Of a DNA stretch of 64,000 nucleotides, positions 8,846-18,600 are shown one piece after another. Every line of letters begins with the position of its first letter. Position 1 is the stretch's first letter. Both the position numbers and the translations under genes were made by a program. The notes under the pieces were generated by a model. That model was given only the letters and a program-made list of their open reading frames with translations. It had not been told where the DNA came from and searched no databases. Source of the stretch: Leadbetterella sp964489955 (GTDB taxonomy: Bacteria; Bacteroidota; Bacteroidia; Cytophagales; Spirosomataceae); NCBI GenBank assembly GCA_964489955.1, contig CAZBAV010000014.1, forward strand, positions 11,012-75,011, given 5' to 3'.

Positions 8846-10507
8846 TTATTGTAGTTTACGGTACTTTATTCTTTTTGGCGAAATATCTCCCAACCTTTTC
8901 TTACGGTTTTCTTCGTATTCAGAGAAATTCCCTTCAAACCAAACCACGTTTGAGTCACCCTCAAAAGCCAAAATATGGGTAGCTACACGGTCTAGGAACC
9001 ATCTGTCGTGGGAAATCACAACGGCACAGCCAGCAAAGTTCTCAAGGCCTTCTTCCAGAGCACGTAAAGTGTTTACGTCCAGGTCGTTGGTAGGTTCATC
9101 CAGTAATAACAAGTTGCCACCCTCTTTTAGCATCATAGCCAAATGCACACGGTTTCTTTCTCCACCAGAAAGTACGCCTATTTCCTTTTCCTGGTCTCCG
9201 CCGGCAAAGTTAAACTTACTTACATAAGCACGGGCATTCATTTGCTTATTTCCTAGCATAATCCAGTCGTTACCTTCTGATATTAGCTCGTAAACCGTTT
9301 TATTGGCATCAAGATTATCATGCTCCTGGTCTACGTATGAGAGCTGAACCGTATCACCCACATCAAAGGTGCCTTCTAAAGGTTGTAGTTGTCCTGTGAT
9401 GAGTTTAAATAGAGTAGTTTTACCCGCTCCATTTGGTCCAATTATACCCACAATTCCCGCAGGAGGCAGCGTAAAGTTTAGGTTTTCGTATAAAAGACGG
9501 TCTCCAAAACCCATTTTAATGTTTTCTGCTTCTATAACTTTATTGCCCAACCTTGGTCCTGGCGGGATATAAAGTTCCAATTTCTCTTCCCTCTCTTTGG
9601 TGTCTTGGTTCATTAAGTTATCGTAAGCAGTCAAACGAGCCTTTGACTTGGCTGTACGGCCTTTCGGGCTCATTTTTACCCATTCTAATTCACGTTCAAG
9701 GGTTTTTTGGCGTTTAGACTGTGATTTCTCTTCCTGTGCCAAACGTTTTTGTTTTTGGTCTAACCAAGAGGAGTAATTTCCTTTCCACGGAATACCCTCT
9801 CCACGATCCAATTCAAGAATCCAACCCGCAACATTATCCAAGAAATAACGGTCGTGGGTTACGGCTATTACCGTTCCTTTATATTGGTTAAGATGTTCTT
9901 CTAACCACAGTACAGACTCGGCATCCAGGTGGTTGGTAGGTTCATCTAGGAGAAGGACATCTGGTTGCTGTAAAAGTAATCTACAAAGAGCCACACGGCG
10001 TTTTTCGCCACCGGAAAGCGTAGAAATAAGTGAATCACTTGGCGGACAGCGAAGAGCATCCATAGCCCTTTCTAAGCGAGAATCCAGATCCCAAGCGTCT
10101 AAAGCATCCAGTTTCTCTTGTACGTCGCCTTGTCTCTCCATTAACTTATCAAAATCAGCATCAGGCTCACCAAAAGCTTCGTTTATTTCGTCAAATTCTT
10201 TAAGAAGGGCCACAGTTTCAGCCGCTCCTTCTTCTACTATTTCTTTAACGGTTTTGTTTGGATCTAATTGGGGCTCTTGTTCTAATAGTCCAACTGTATA
10301 TCCAGGAGAGAAAACTACCTCACCATTAATGTTTTTATCAATTCCGGCAATTATTCTTAATAGGGTTGATTTACCGGAACCATTAAGACCCAATACCCCG
10401 ATTTTTGCCCCATAGAAAAAGGAAAGGTATATATTCTTTAAAACTTGACGATTAGGAGGGATGATTTTACTCACTCCGGCCATCGAAAAGATGATTTGTT
10501 CACTCAT
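8846..10507 (-). CDS. ettA: Energy-dependent translational throttle protein EttA (ABC-F)
   Basis: A 553-residue cytosolic ABC-F ATPase that binds the ribosomal E-site. Two nucleotide-binding domains are clear: Walker A GLNGSGKST and GPNGAGKTT, signatures LSGGEKRRVALCRLLL and LSGGERNRVHLAMML, and Walker B LLLLDEPTNHLD and LLLLDEPTNDLD. The linker has the long WVKMSPKGRTAKSKARL segment typical of EttA. The start was set at 10507 because EttA proteins begin directly with the strand before VSKIIPPNRQVLKNI; the frame's earlier ATG at 10537 would add ten unrelated residues. It heads a minus-strand unit with the aminotransferase and the DUF3298 lipoprotein. Confidence 0.95.
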   Translation of the reverse strand: MSEQIIFSMAGVSKIIPPNRQVLKNIYLSFFYGAKIGVLGLNGSGKSTLLRIIAGIDKNINGEVVFSPGYTVGLLEQEPQLDPNKTVKEIVEEGAAETVALLKEFDEINEAFGEPDADFDKLMERQGDVQEKLDALDAWDLDSRLERAMDALRCPPSDSLISTLSGGEKRRVALCRLLLQQPDVLLLDEPTNHLDAESVLWLEEHLNQYKGTVIAVTHDRYFLDNVAGWILELDRGEGIPWKGNYSSWLDQKQKRLAQEEKSQSKRQKTLERELEWVKMSPKGRTAKSKARLTAYDNLMNQDTKEREEKLELYIPPGPRLGNKVIEAENIKMGFGDRLLYENLNFTLPPAGIVGIIGPNGAGKTTLFKLITGQLQPLEGTFDVGDTVQLSYVDQEHDNLDANKTVYELISEGNDWIMLGNKQMNARAYVSKFNFAGGDQEKEIGVLSGGERNRVHLAMMLKEGGNLLLLDEPTNDLDVNTLRALEEGLENFAGCAVVISHDRWFLDRVATHILAFEGDSNVVWFEGNFSEYEENRKKRLGDISPKRIKYRKLQ

Positions 10508-10526
10508 AATGTTAAATAAAATGTAA

Positions 10527-10556
10527 TTTGTACACAAATATGGCGTTCTATCTTTG
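10527..10556 (+). promoter_or_regulatory. Bacteroidota-type promoter for the DUF349 gene
   Basis: TTTG at 10527-10530 and TATCTTTG at 10549-10556 are separated by 18 nt, within the usual spacing for the -33/-7 promoter of this phylum. The downstream ATG is at 10635, giving a leader of about 75 nt. The element lies in the divergent region between ettA and this gene. Confidence 0.6.
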
Positions 10557-10634
10557 TAATGTGCAAAAAAAATATTTTTTTTACGTTTCGAACCAAAACA
10601 TTATAATCTTTAATCGTAGCCACTCCTAAATATT

Positions 10635-11906
10635 ATGAAAGGCGTTACTTTAGAAAATGAATACGCTTACGTCCATGACGGTAAGGTATTTTTGAAAGGA
10701 TATTTAGATATGTCCGACAGACAAATTGGGGAAGTTAAAAATACCGATGAAGAAGCATTCGAGTATTTTGTAAAGAGGTATGAAATAGCAGTTTCAAAGG
10801 TCCAACAACTCGAGGAGGAAATTGAAACAGCTCAGAACAAAGGCTCTTTTCTGACAAAATTACGACAGCTGAGAAAGAGGCTATTAAACTTCGATGGTAT
10901 AGGGAACTTTCTTCCGCTACTAGATAAGTTAGACGTGCTAGAGAAGGGTTTAGTGGCCCTGATTGAGCATAATCAGGGGTCTAATCTTTCTATAAAAAGG
11001 CAGCTCATAGACGAAGCCCGCGTTTTTGAACACAGTACTGAATGGCAGGAAGCATCAGATGAACTTCAGGAAGTCCGTGCTAAATGGATAAGAACAGGGC
11101 CTGTTGAGAAAGGTCTGAATGAAGCTATTGAGGAAGAATTTAAAACTATTCTTGACACTTTCTACCAAGCCAGAAAAGCTCACTATGAAGAGAAGAACCG
11201 AGTAATTGATGAAAGGATTTTCAAATACAATGAGCTTATTGCGAAATCTGAATTATTGGTAGGTAGGAAAGACTGGGACGAGGCTTTCCTGGATTTGAAA
11301 AACTACCAAACAGAGTGGAAGATTATCGGCGAGATTCCGCCGAAGGTTTTAAAAGCCTTATATAGGAACTTCAAGAGGCCCACATCTTTCTTCTATGAGA
11401 GATATTGTGCAGCCAAGGGAATACAGCCTAAGAGACGTATGGATCCTAGGGTGGAGGCTCAGATGAAAATGGTAAATGAGGTAGAAAAACTTGCCGAATC
11501 TGAGGATCTATTTGCTGCTACAAACCGTGCCAAATTCTTATTAAATGAATGGAAAACTATAAGAATTCCTGCACATTTGGCAGATAGGAATGTAGCTGAG
11601 AGGTTTAGGGCGGCTTGTGATAAGATATTCGAATTGAGTTATCTATATAAAGTTCTTGCTCGTAAGTATCCTACTTTTAGTTTCTTAAGTGATAAGCAGA
11701 AAGACCTTACAAAATACCGTGAAATGGAGAATATTGTGAGGCGTGCTCGTACTGATCTTGATGAACTGGAAAGGTCGTATCAGGGACAGCCGGCAGATCC
11801 AGAAATGGAGAAGATGATGCATTCTAACCTAAAGACTCAGAAAAGGAAATTACTCATGAAAGAAGTAATTCTGGAAGAATTGAGGCAGAAGGCAGCATCT
11901 GTATAA
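10635..11906 (+). CDS. DUF349 domain-repeat protein
   Basis: A 423-residue, highly charged, mostly helical cytoplasmic protein without signal or membrane segment. At least three related helical units carry the DUF349 pattern: WQEASDELQEVRAKWIRTGPV (about 136-156), WDEAFLDLKNYQTEWKIIGEIP (about 214-235) and AATNRAKFLLNEWKTI (about 297-312), each followed by a long helix. The C-terminal 70 residues are predicted coiled coil. Function of the family is unknown. It has its own promoter and is followed 15 nt after the stop by a strong stem-loop. Confidence 0.8.
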   Translation: MKGVTLENEYAYVHDGKVFLKGYLDMSDRQIGEVKNTDEEAFEYFVKRYEIAVSKVQQLEEEIETAQNKGSFLTKLRQLRKRLLNFDGIGNFLPLLDKLDVLEKGLVALIEHNQGSNLSIKRQLIDEARVFEHSTEWQEASDELQEVRAKWIRTGPVEKGLNEAIEEEFKTILDTFYQARKAHYEEKNRVIDERIFKYNELIAKSELLVGRKDWDEAFLDLKNYQTEWKIIGEIPPKVLKALYRNFKRPTSFFYERYCAAKGIQPKRRMDPRVEAQMKMVNEVEKLAESEDLFAATNRAKFLLNEWKTIRIPAHLADRNVAERFRAACDKIFELSYLYKVLARKYPTFSFLSDKQKDLTKYREMENIVRRARTDLDELERSYQGQPADPEMEKMMHSNLKTQKRKLLMKEVILEELRQKAASV

Positions 11907-11920
11907 AATGTATATATAGT

Positions 11921-11947
11921 AAGAGTGGTAGCCCGTCTACCACTCTT
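11921..11947 (+). terminator. Stem-loop after the DUF349 gene
   Basis: A perfect 11-bp stem (AAGAGTGGTAG / CTACCACTCTT) with a 5-nt loop starts 15 nt after the DUF349 stop. The T-run is weak (TTTAAGTTTAAG), so termination may be partial. A GTG at 11925 that could open the next reading frame lies inside this stem and is therefore an unlikely start codon. Confidence 0.6.
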
Positions 11948-11972
11948 TAAGTTTAAGAAAAACGCAAAATCT

Positions 11973-12698
11973 TTGAATCTGTACAGTAAGAAAGTGGCTA
12001 TTATGCAGCCCTATTTCCTGCCTTATATTGGTTATTTCCAATTAATTAATGCGGTAGATGAGTTTATTGTATATGACAATATCCAGTTCTCTAAAAAAGG
12101 GTGGTTTCATAGAAATCGCATGCTTCAAAACAGCAAAGACGAGTACTTTAGCCTTACTTTAAAGAAGGACTCAGACTACCTTGATGTAAAAGACCGGAGT
12201 CTAAGTGACGGCTGGTCTACAGATAGAGATAAAATCCTGCGGAAAATTAATGAGAATTATAAAAAGGCTCCTTTTTTTAGAGAAGTGTATCCGCTAATTG
12301 AAGAGATTTTTCTCTACTCAGAGAGTAACTTGTTTGCATATATTTACCATTCACTTCAGAAGCTGTGTAGGTATTTGGGGATAAATACACCATTGACTGT
12401 TTCTTCTACTATAGACATAGACCATACCCTAAAGAGTCAGGCAAAAGTACTTGAGTTAACAAAAGCGGTAGGAGGAGACTTTTATTTGAATCCTATTGGG
12501 GGGCTGGAGCTGTACAATACCCAGGATTTTGAAAAAGAAGGAGTAACTTTGCGGTTCCACAAAGCCAGGCCTGTTACTTACAAACAGCTAGGTGGAGATT
12601 TTGTTCCATGGTTATCTATTTTAGACGTTTTAGCATTTAATCCTAAAGAGCAGGTTATGGAGTGGTTAAATGAATTTGATATTGTAGTAAAAGGATGA
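11973..12698 (+). CDS. WbqC-like family protein
   Basis: The sequence KKVAIMQPYFLPYIGYFQLI followed by DEFIVYDNIQFSKKGWFHRNRM and SLTLKKDSDYL is characteristic of the WbqC-like family (PF08889), which was named from an O-antigen cluster gene; biochemical function is not settled. The product is about 241 residues, cytoplasmic. Start choice is difficult: the longest frame opens with a GTG inside a terminator hairpin, the first ATG (12003) would cut off the conserved KKVAI strand, and a TTG at 11973 keeps it with a short lead. I chose the TTG. Its stop overlaps the start of the ATP-grasp/HAD gene by 4 nt, so the two are translationally coupled and probably act together, perhaps in surface-glycan modification. 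Confidence 0.8.
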   Translation: MNLYSKKVAIMQPYFLPYIGYFQLINAVDEFIVYDNIQFSKKGWFHRNRMLQNSKDEYFSLTLKKDSDYLDVKDRSLSDGWSTDRDKILRKINENYKKAPFFREVYPLIEEIFLYSESNLFAYIYHSLQKLCRYLGINTPLTVSSTIDIDHTLKSQAKVLELTKAVGGDFYLNPIGGLELYNTQDFEKEGVTLRFHKARPVTYKQLGGDFVPWLSILDVLAFNPKEQVMEWLNEFDIVVKG

Positions 12699-13984
12699 AT
12701 AAGCAAACCAATGTATTGGTGTATCCAAGCGGAGCAGAGAGTGCTCTGGAGATACATTTGGCGTTAAAAGATGTAACAAATATCCGTTTAGTAGGAGCGT
12801 CTAAACGTATAGATCATGCCCGGATGGTTTATGAAAGTCAATATGATGGTTTTCCTTCTATAGAAGAAACAGGTTTTATAGATGCACTAAATGAGCTTAT
12901 AGAAAAGGAAAATATAGATCTTATTTTGCCTACGCATGATACGGTATTGCTTTATATGGCCAAAAATCTGAGTAGGATAAAAACCAAAGTGGCACTTCCA
13001 GGATTGGAGCAGGCGGAGATTTGCCGAAGTAAGAAAAAAATATATAAGCTTTTCGAAGGATTTGATTTTAATCCTACTGTTTATCCGGCTATAAACGATA
13101 TTCCTGCTTATCCCGTATATGCCAAGCTAGATGAAGGGCAGGGGAGTAAGGGAGCTTTTGTAGTAAACTCCAGGGAAGAATTAGAAGCCTTACCGGATCT
13201 GGAGAACTATGTGGTAATGGAGCTTCTTCCGGGAGAGGAGCTTACGGTAGACTGTTTTACAGACCGACACGGAAATGTGAAGTTTGTGGGGCCAAGGTTA
13301 CGTTTGCGGGTTTTTGATGGTGTTAGTGTAAATAGTAGGAGCGTAGAAGCTACAGAAGAGATTCAGGAATACGCTAAAATTGTTTCGGATAAAATTGGTA
13401 TTCGGGGAGCATGGTATTACCAAATAAAGCGAGACATTAATGGTAAGTTTAAATTACTGGAAGCCTCGGTAAAAGTGGCAGGAAGTATGAATTTGTACCG
13501 TGGTTTAGGGGTGAATTATCCATTGCTGATGGTGTATGATTATATGGGGTATGATGTAGATATTTTTTCTAATGAGTATCCAATAGAGGTAGATAGGGCT
13601 CTTACTAGCCGGTATATTGTAGGTTTGGAGTATGATACTATCTATATAGATTTTGATGATACTATTACTAAAAACGGTAGGGTAAATCAAAACGTGATGA
13701 TGTTTGTGTACCATCAAATAAACAAAGGCCGTACTTTAAAGCTTATCACCAAACACCAAGGAGATTTGGATGCCACATTGGAGAGTTTAGCTATACATAA
13801 AGGTCTTTTTGCAGAGATTATTCATATTCCAATGGAAGATCAAAAGTATAAGTACATTACAGAAACGGAGCGTGTGATTTTTGTAGATAATGCGTATGGA
13901 GAAAGAAGGAAAATAAAAGAGAAGTTAAATATCCCAGTGTTTGATGTGGATGCTTTGGGGACATTAATTGATTGGAGAGAATAA
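12695..13984 (+). CDS. ATP-grasp / HAD-like fusion protein
   Basis: A 429-residue cytoplasmic protein. Residues 1-110 look like the pre-ATP-grasp Rossmann-like part (LPTHDTVLLYMAK). Residues about 111-300 form an ATP-grasp domain (YAKLDEGQGSKGAFVV, MELLPGEELTVDCF, and KLLEASVKVAGSMN in the place of the usual metal-binding Glu/Asn strand). Residues about 312-429 are HAD-like: IYIDFDDTIT supplies the DxDxT motif (Asp319, Asp321), a Lys-containing middle segment follows (KLITKHQGD), and VIFVDNAYGERRK supplies the acidic motif near 398. ATP-grasp domains ligate a carboxylate to an amine; the HAD part may remove or transfer phosphate. The 4-nt overlap with the WbqC-like gene suggests one pathway. 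Substrate is unknown. Confidence 0.8.
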   Translation: MNKQTNVLVYPSGAESALEIHLALKDVTNIRLVGASKRIDHARMVYESQYDGFPSIEETGFIDALNELIEKENIDLILPTHDTVLLYMAKNLSRIKTKVALPGLEQAEICRSKKKIYKLFEGFDFNPTVYPAINDIPAYPVYAKLDEGQGSKGAFVVNSREELEALPDLENYVVMELLPGEELTVDCFTDRHGNVKFVGPRLRLRVFDGVSVNSRSVEATEEIQEYAKIVSDKIGIRGAWYYQIKRDINGKFKLLEASVKVAGSMNLYRGLGVNYPLLMVYDYMGYDVDIFSNEYPIEVDRALTSRYIVGLEYDTIYIDFDDTITKNGRVNQNVMMFVYHQINKGRTLKLITKHQGDLDATLESLAIHKGLFAEIIHIPMEDQKYKYITETERVIFVDNAYGERRKIKEKLNIPVFDVDALGTLIDWRE

Positions 13985-13985
13985 G

Positions 13986-14009
13986 AAAAGGCCGCTAATG
14001 CGGCCTTTT
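13986..14009. terminator. Bidirectional terminator between convergent genes
   Basis: AAAAGGCCGC and GCGGCCTTTT form a 10-bp perfect stem with a TAAT loop, placed 1 nt after the ATP-grasp gene stop and 3 nt before the stop of the convergent YceI gene. A and T runs on either side let it act on both strands. Confidence 0.9.
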
Positions 14010-14012
14010 ATA

Positions 14013-14567
14013 TTATTTCATGAATGGTCCTGAAACTCTTAATTGGATTTCCTCTCCGATTCTTGGGCCTGCAGGGCCAACTCCGTGCTCAATTCTTTTA
14101 ACAACACCTGTTACACTTACACCTACCGCTTTTTTGTCTCTGGCATCTACTGGTCCTTTGATAACTGCGTCTAATGTAATTGTTTTTGTTACACCTCTCA
14201 TAGTAAGGTCTCCAGTGATTTTGTAGTTCTCTCCAGAAACTTTCTTTACAGAAGTGCTTTTAAATGTTACTGTTGGGAATTTTTCAGCAGAAAAATAATC
14301 ATCTGCCTTTAAATGGTTGTCACGTCTTTCGTTTCCAGTGCTTATAGATGCAACCTCCGCCGAAAATTCAATAACTGCATCTGAAAAATCGTCTTTAGAA
14401 GAAGTGATTTTTGCGTCAAATTTACCGAAGTTTCCTGCTAGCTCCGATACTCCCATATAAGGTACCACAAATCCAACGCTAGCATGTCCTTTGTCTAAAG
14501 TCCAGTCTTGGGCAAACGTGGCCGTTGTGAATAGAGCTACCAAAAGGGATAAAAGTACTTTTTTCAT
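14013..14567 (-). CDS. YceI family periplasmic protein (paralog 1)
   Basis: A 184-residue secreted protein with signal peptide MKKVLLSLLVALFTTATFAQ. The mature part shows the YceI lipocalin-like pattern: WTLDKGHASVGFVVPYMG, GNFGKFDAKI, DDFSDAVIEFSAEVASI, RDNHLKADDYFSAEKFPTVTF, and NYKITGDLTMRGVTKTI. YceI proteins bind isoprenoid-type lipids in the periplasm. The downstream half of a tandem pair with the gene at 14622, 54 nt apart on the same strand. Confidence 0.92.
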   Translation of the reverse strand: MKKVLLSLLVALFTTATFAQDWTLDKGHASVGFVVPYMGVSELAGNFGKFDAKITSSKDDFSDAVIEFSAEVASISTGNERRDNHLKADDYFSAEKFPTVTFKSTSVKKVSGENYKITGDLTMRGVTKTITLDAVIKGPVDARDKKAVGVSVTGVVKRIEHGVGPAGPRIGEEIQLRVSGPFMK

Positions 14568-14621
14568 AAGTTGAAAATAATTATTGGTTTTATTCTGATA
14601 TAAAATTAGGTTACAAAAGTG

Positions 14622-15161
14622 TTATTTAGAGAATTCCCCAGATATTTTTAGGTTTACATCATCGTTCAGAGACATACCTGATGTACCTACACCAAAATCT
14701 ATTCTGTTTATTTTTGTACTGGCTTCTATACTAAGCGTCTTTTTCGGGTCTTTGGTAGATATAGTTGCATCAAGAATGATAGGTTTAGTTACACCTTTAA
14801 TGGTGAGGTTACCTGCTATCTTATATTTCTGTCCTCCGGCTTTCTTTACTGAGGTGCCTTTGAAGGTTATTTTCGGATGTACATCTACATTGAAGTACTC
14901 TTCCTTTTTAATTTCCTTGTCACGGCCTTTACTGTTGGTATTTACTGATGCCACATCTGCTGTAAAATCTATTTTCAAATCTGTAAAATCACTTTTTGTA
15001 GAACTCAGTTTAGCATCAAATACGCCAAAACTACCCTCTACTTCCGAGACTTTAAGGTGTACTATTGTAAAACCCACGTTTCCTCTACTTAAAGTCCACG
15101 CCTGGCCAAAGAGTGGGGCGGAGAATACTGTGCTTAGGACCAAAATAAGTATTTTTTTCAT
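14622..15161 (-). CDS. YceI family periplasmic protein (paralog 2)
   Basis: A 179-residue secreted YceI-like protein (signal about residues 1-19, ending PLFGQ). Motifs parallel paralog 1: WTLSRGNVGFTIVHLKVSEV, GSFGVFDAKL, YFNVDVHPKITFKGTSVKK and YKIAGNLTIKGVTKPIILDA. The two lie in tandem, consistent with an ancient duplication; this copy lacks the His-containing start of the first strand (KGHASVGF is replaced by RGNVGF) and has a shorter C-terminal loop, so the ligand may differ. Confidence 0.9.
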   Translation of the reverse strand: MKKILILVLSTVFSAPLFGQAWTLSRGNVGFTIVHLKVSEVEGSFGVFDAKLSSTKSDFTDLKIDFTADVASVNTNSKGRDKEIKKEEYFNVDVHPKITFKGTSVKKAGGQKYKIAGNLTIKGVTKPIILDATISTKDPKKTLSIEASTKINRIDFGVGTSGMSLNDDVNLKISGEFSK

Positions 15162-15632
15162 TTACTCAGGGATGATTGTATGTATATACATCTAATACGG
15201 GAAAATAGTTCTTATTATTTTATGGATAGTCTACTATTTTGCTATTTTTCTTTTTTTAGGAAGGAGAAGGAGGGGGCATAGATTTTGGAGTAGGAGCAGT
15301 ATAATATCTGAAGAGTACTTTCGGTTCTGTTTTACTTTACAGTTCGATGAAAAATAGATTACGGGCGAAAATTAAATTATAAAGGTTTTGGAAGTAACAT
15401 GTGATAAAGTGTAGTTTCGTGACATGAGTACAATCTATCATCATGGGTTATAAAACGGACTTAAGTTAATAGCAGACCTTTTTTGGCAAGTCTTCTCAAC
15501 TACGTTTGCTTACTTTACTGACAATTTGTCTTGTATGTTCTAAAAATCTTTAATCAGCACTATTATTGACGATTATACGTTCGTAAATTTGCGTTATCAT
15601 TACTAAATACGGAGTTCCGTAATAAAGAAAAT
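15162..15632. other. Intergenic region upstream of secA
   Basis: This stretch separates the divergent YceI and secA genes. No gene was supported. It contains a purine-rich stretch near 15260-15290 and the secA -7 element at 15584. No conserved RNA structure was recognised. Confidence 0.5.
15584..15591 (+). promoter_or_regulatory. TAnnTTTG -7 element for secA
   Basis: TAAATTTG lies 41 nt before the secA ATG. An upstream TTG at 15566-15568 is 15 nt away, slightly closer than the usual 17-23 nt, so the -33 assignment is weak. Confidence 0.45.
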
Positions 15633-18600
15633 ATGTTTAATTTTTTAGCTAAAGGTATCACCAAAATTTTTGGTACAAAATCAGAAAAGGACGTAAAAGT
15701 ACTTAGTCCTTATGTAGATGCCACCAATGAAGAGTTTGCCAAGCTGGCAAATCTTAGTAACGATGATTTCAGGCAGAAGACAGTTGATCTACAAAACTAT
15801 ATCCAAGATAAACTATCTGGAATAGATTCCCAGATAAGCGAACTTAAAGCAGAGGCACAAACCGATGTGCCTGTAGAAAGGAAAGAGCAAATATTTAAGA
15901 AAGTTGATGAACTAGCTTCTAAGCGTAACGAGGAGCTGGAGGTAGTTCTGTTAGAGATTCTACCTAAGGCTTTTGCGATAGTTAAAGAAACTGCTCGTAG
16001 ATTTAAGCATAATGACGGTTTAGAGGTTACCGCTACCCATTTAGATCGGGAGTTGGCTATGACCAAACAACACATTGAAATTTCCGGGGATAAAGCAGTA
16101 TGGAAGAGTGAGTGGCTTGCAGCAGGAAATCTTCTAAGATGGGATATGGAACACTATGATGTACAGATTATAGGTGGTGCATCACTCCATAAGGGAAACA
16201 TTTCTGAAATGGCCACCGGGGAAGGTAAAACTCTTGTTGCAACTTTCCCGGCGTTCTTAAATGCCTTGGCAGGCCGTGGAGTACACGTGGTTACTGTAAA
16301 CGACTATCTGGCAAGACGTGACTCAGAGTGGATGGCTCCAATATTTGAGTTTAACGGTATCACTTGTGACTGTATAGATAAACATCCTGCCAATTCGGCA
16401 GCCCGTAAGAAAGCATACAATGCCGGTATTACTTACGGTACTAATAATGAGTTTGGCTTTGATTACCTCCGTGATAACATGGTGAGTAATCCTAGTGAAC
16501 TGGTACAGCGTGAGCATCACTTTGCAATGGTAGATGAGGTTGACTCCGTACTTGTAGATGACGCCCGTACGCCACTTATCATAAGTGGACCAATGACTAA
16601 GAAGAATGACGACGAGCTTTATAATACGCTAAAGCCACGTATTGGACAGTTGGTAGAGGTACAGAAGCAGTTGGTAGGTAATTACCTGGTAGAAGCTAAA
16701 AAGCTTATAGCTGCTGGTAACAAAAAAGAAGGCGGCCTGTCTTTGTTCAGAGCACACAGGGGTCTTCCAAAAAGTAAGCCGCTTATTAAATTCTTGTCCG
16801 AAACAGGGATAAAAAAATTACTTCTTGACACAGAAGCTATCTATTTGGCAGAAAACCAAAAGCTGATGCCTGAAGCAGATGCTCCATTATTTTTCACCAT
16901 TGAAGAGAAAAATAATTCGGTAGAACTTACAGATAAAGGTTTGGATTTCCTTGCTTCGCATGACCAAGACCCGCAATTTTTCATTATGCCGGACCTAAGC
17001 ATAGAAATGGTGGCTATTGAAAAATCTGATCTAAGTGCAGAAGATAAAATCCTTAAGAATGACGAACTGATTAAAGATTACTCTACAAAGGCTGAGCGTA
17101 TCCATGCGGTTAACCAATTGGTAAAAGCCTACACCTTGTTCGAAAAAGACGTAGATTACGTTTTAATGGATGGTAAAGTTAAAATTGTGGATGAACAAAC
17201 CGGCCGTATTATGGATGGTCGCCGGTGGTCAGACGGGTTACACCAAGCCGTAGAAGCTAAAGAAAATGTGAAGGTAGAAGATTCTACGCAAACATATGCC
17301 ACGGTTACTTTGCAAAACTATTTCAGGATGTATCACAAGCTGGCTGGTATGACTGGTACAGCCGAAACAGAAGCTGCTGAATTCTGGAAGATTTATAAAC
17401 TAGATGTAATTTCTATCCCTACAAATAGATCTATCATTAGGGATGATAGAGAAGATAAAGTCTACAAAACTGTACGTGAGAAGTACAATGCCGTAGTAGA
17501 AGAAATAAACGAGATGGTTACGCTCGGTCGCCCGGTTTTGGTGGGTACCACATCGGTAGAAAACTCTGAGTTACTAAGCCGTATGCTTACCCTTAAGAAA
17601 ATACCACATCAGGTCCTTAACGCTAAACAACACGCCCGGGAGGCAGATATTGTAGCTGAAGCAGGTAAGCCAGGGACCGTAACTATAGCTACCAACATGG
17701 CAGGTAGGGGTACAGATATAAAACTTACTACAGATAGTAAAACATCCGGTGGTTTGGCTATTATTGGTACAGAGAGACATGAGTCCAGAAGGGTAGACCG
17801 TCAGTTACGTGGACGTGCCGGAAGGCAGGGAGATCCAGGTTCTTCGCAATTTTTTGTGAGTTTGGAAGACGGCCTAATGCGTATGTTTGGCTCAGACCGC
17901 ATAGCCAAGGTTATGGACCGCATGGGTATGGAAGAAGGCGAAGTTATACAGAGCTCTATGATTACCAGTTCTATAGAAAGAGCACAACGTAAAGTAGAAG
18001 AGAATAACTTTGGTATGCGTAAGCGTTTGATTGAATATGATGACGTGATGAACATCCAAAGGGATACGATATACAAGAGACGTAAGAATGCACTTTTTGG
18101 CGAAAGGCTTTCGCTGGATGTGGCGAATGTGATGTATGATACTTGTGCGGATATTGTAAACCAAACTGTTGGGCAGATAGAAGAGTTTGAGGTGCGTACT
18201 ATCCAAAGGCTTGGCTTTAAGCCGGAAATAGACGGAGCCAGTTTCGGTAAAGGTGGTACCGCATTGGTTGCGAACCTGTATACACAGGCAGAAGCTCATT
18301 ACAAAGCCAAAAATGATGCAATAAGAAAGAACATTGTTCCGGGTCTGCAGAACATTTATGCAGATAGGTCGGCACTTGTAGACGAGTCTTTTATGGCGGT
18401 AATTGGTGACGGAAATAAACGTATTGCCGTTTTTGCCGATCTCAAGAAAAGTATTGATACAGATGGACGGGAGTTAATCCTAGAGATGGAGAAGAGTATC
18501 TCGCTTAGCATTATAGACCAAGAGTGGAAAGAACACTTGAGGGATATGGATGACCTAAAGCAGTCGGTACAGAACGCTTCTTATGAACAAAAAGACCCGC

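Noticed and set aside
9933..10415. 160-residue plus-strand frame
   Set aside because: Antisense to ettA, no family features; ettA has complete ABC-F motifs in the opposite strand.
8846..10507. EttA as an antibiotic-resistance ABC-F
   Set aside because: The motifs and length fit the housekeeping EttA group, not the resistance subfamilies.
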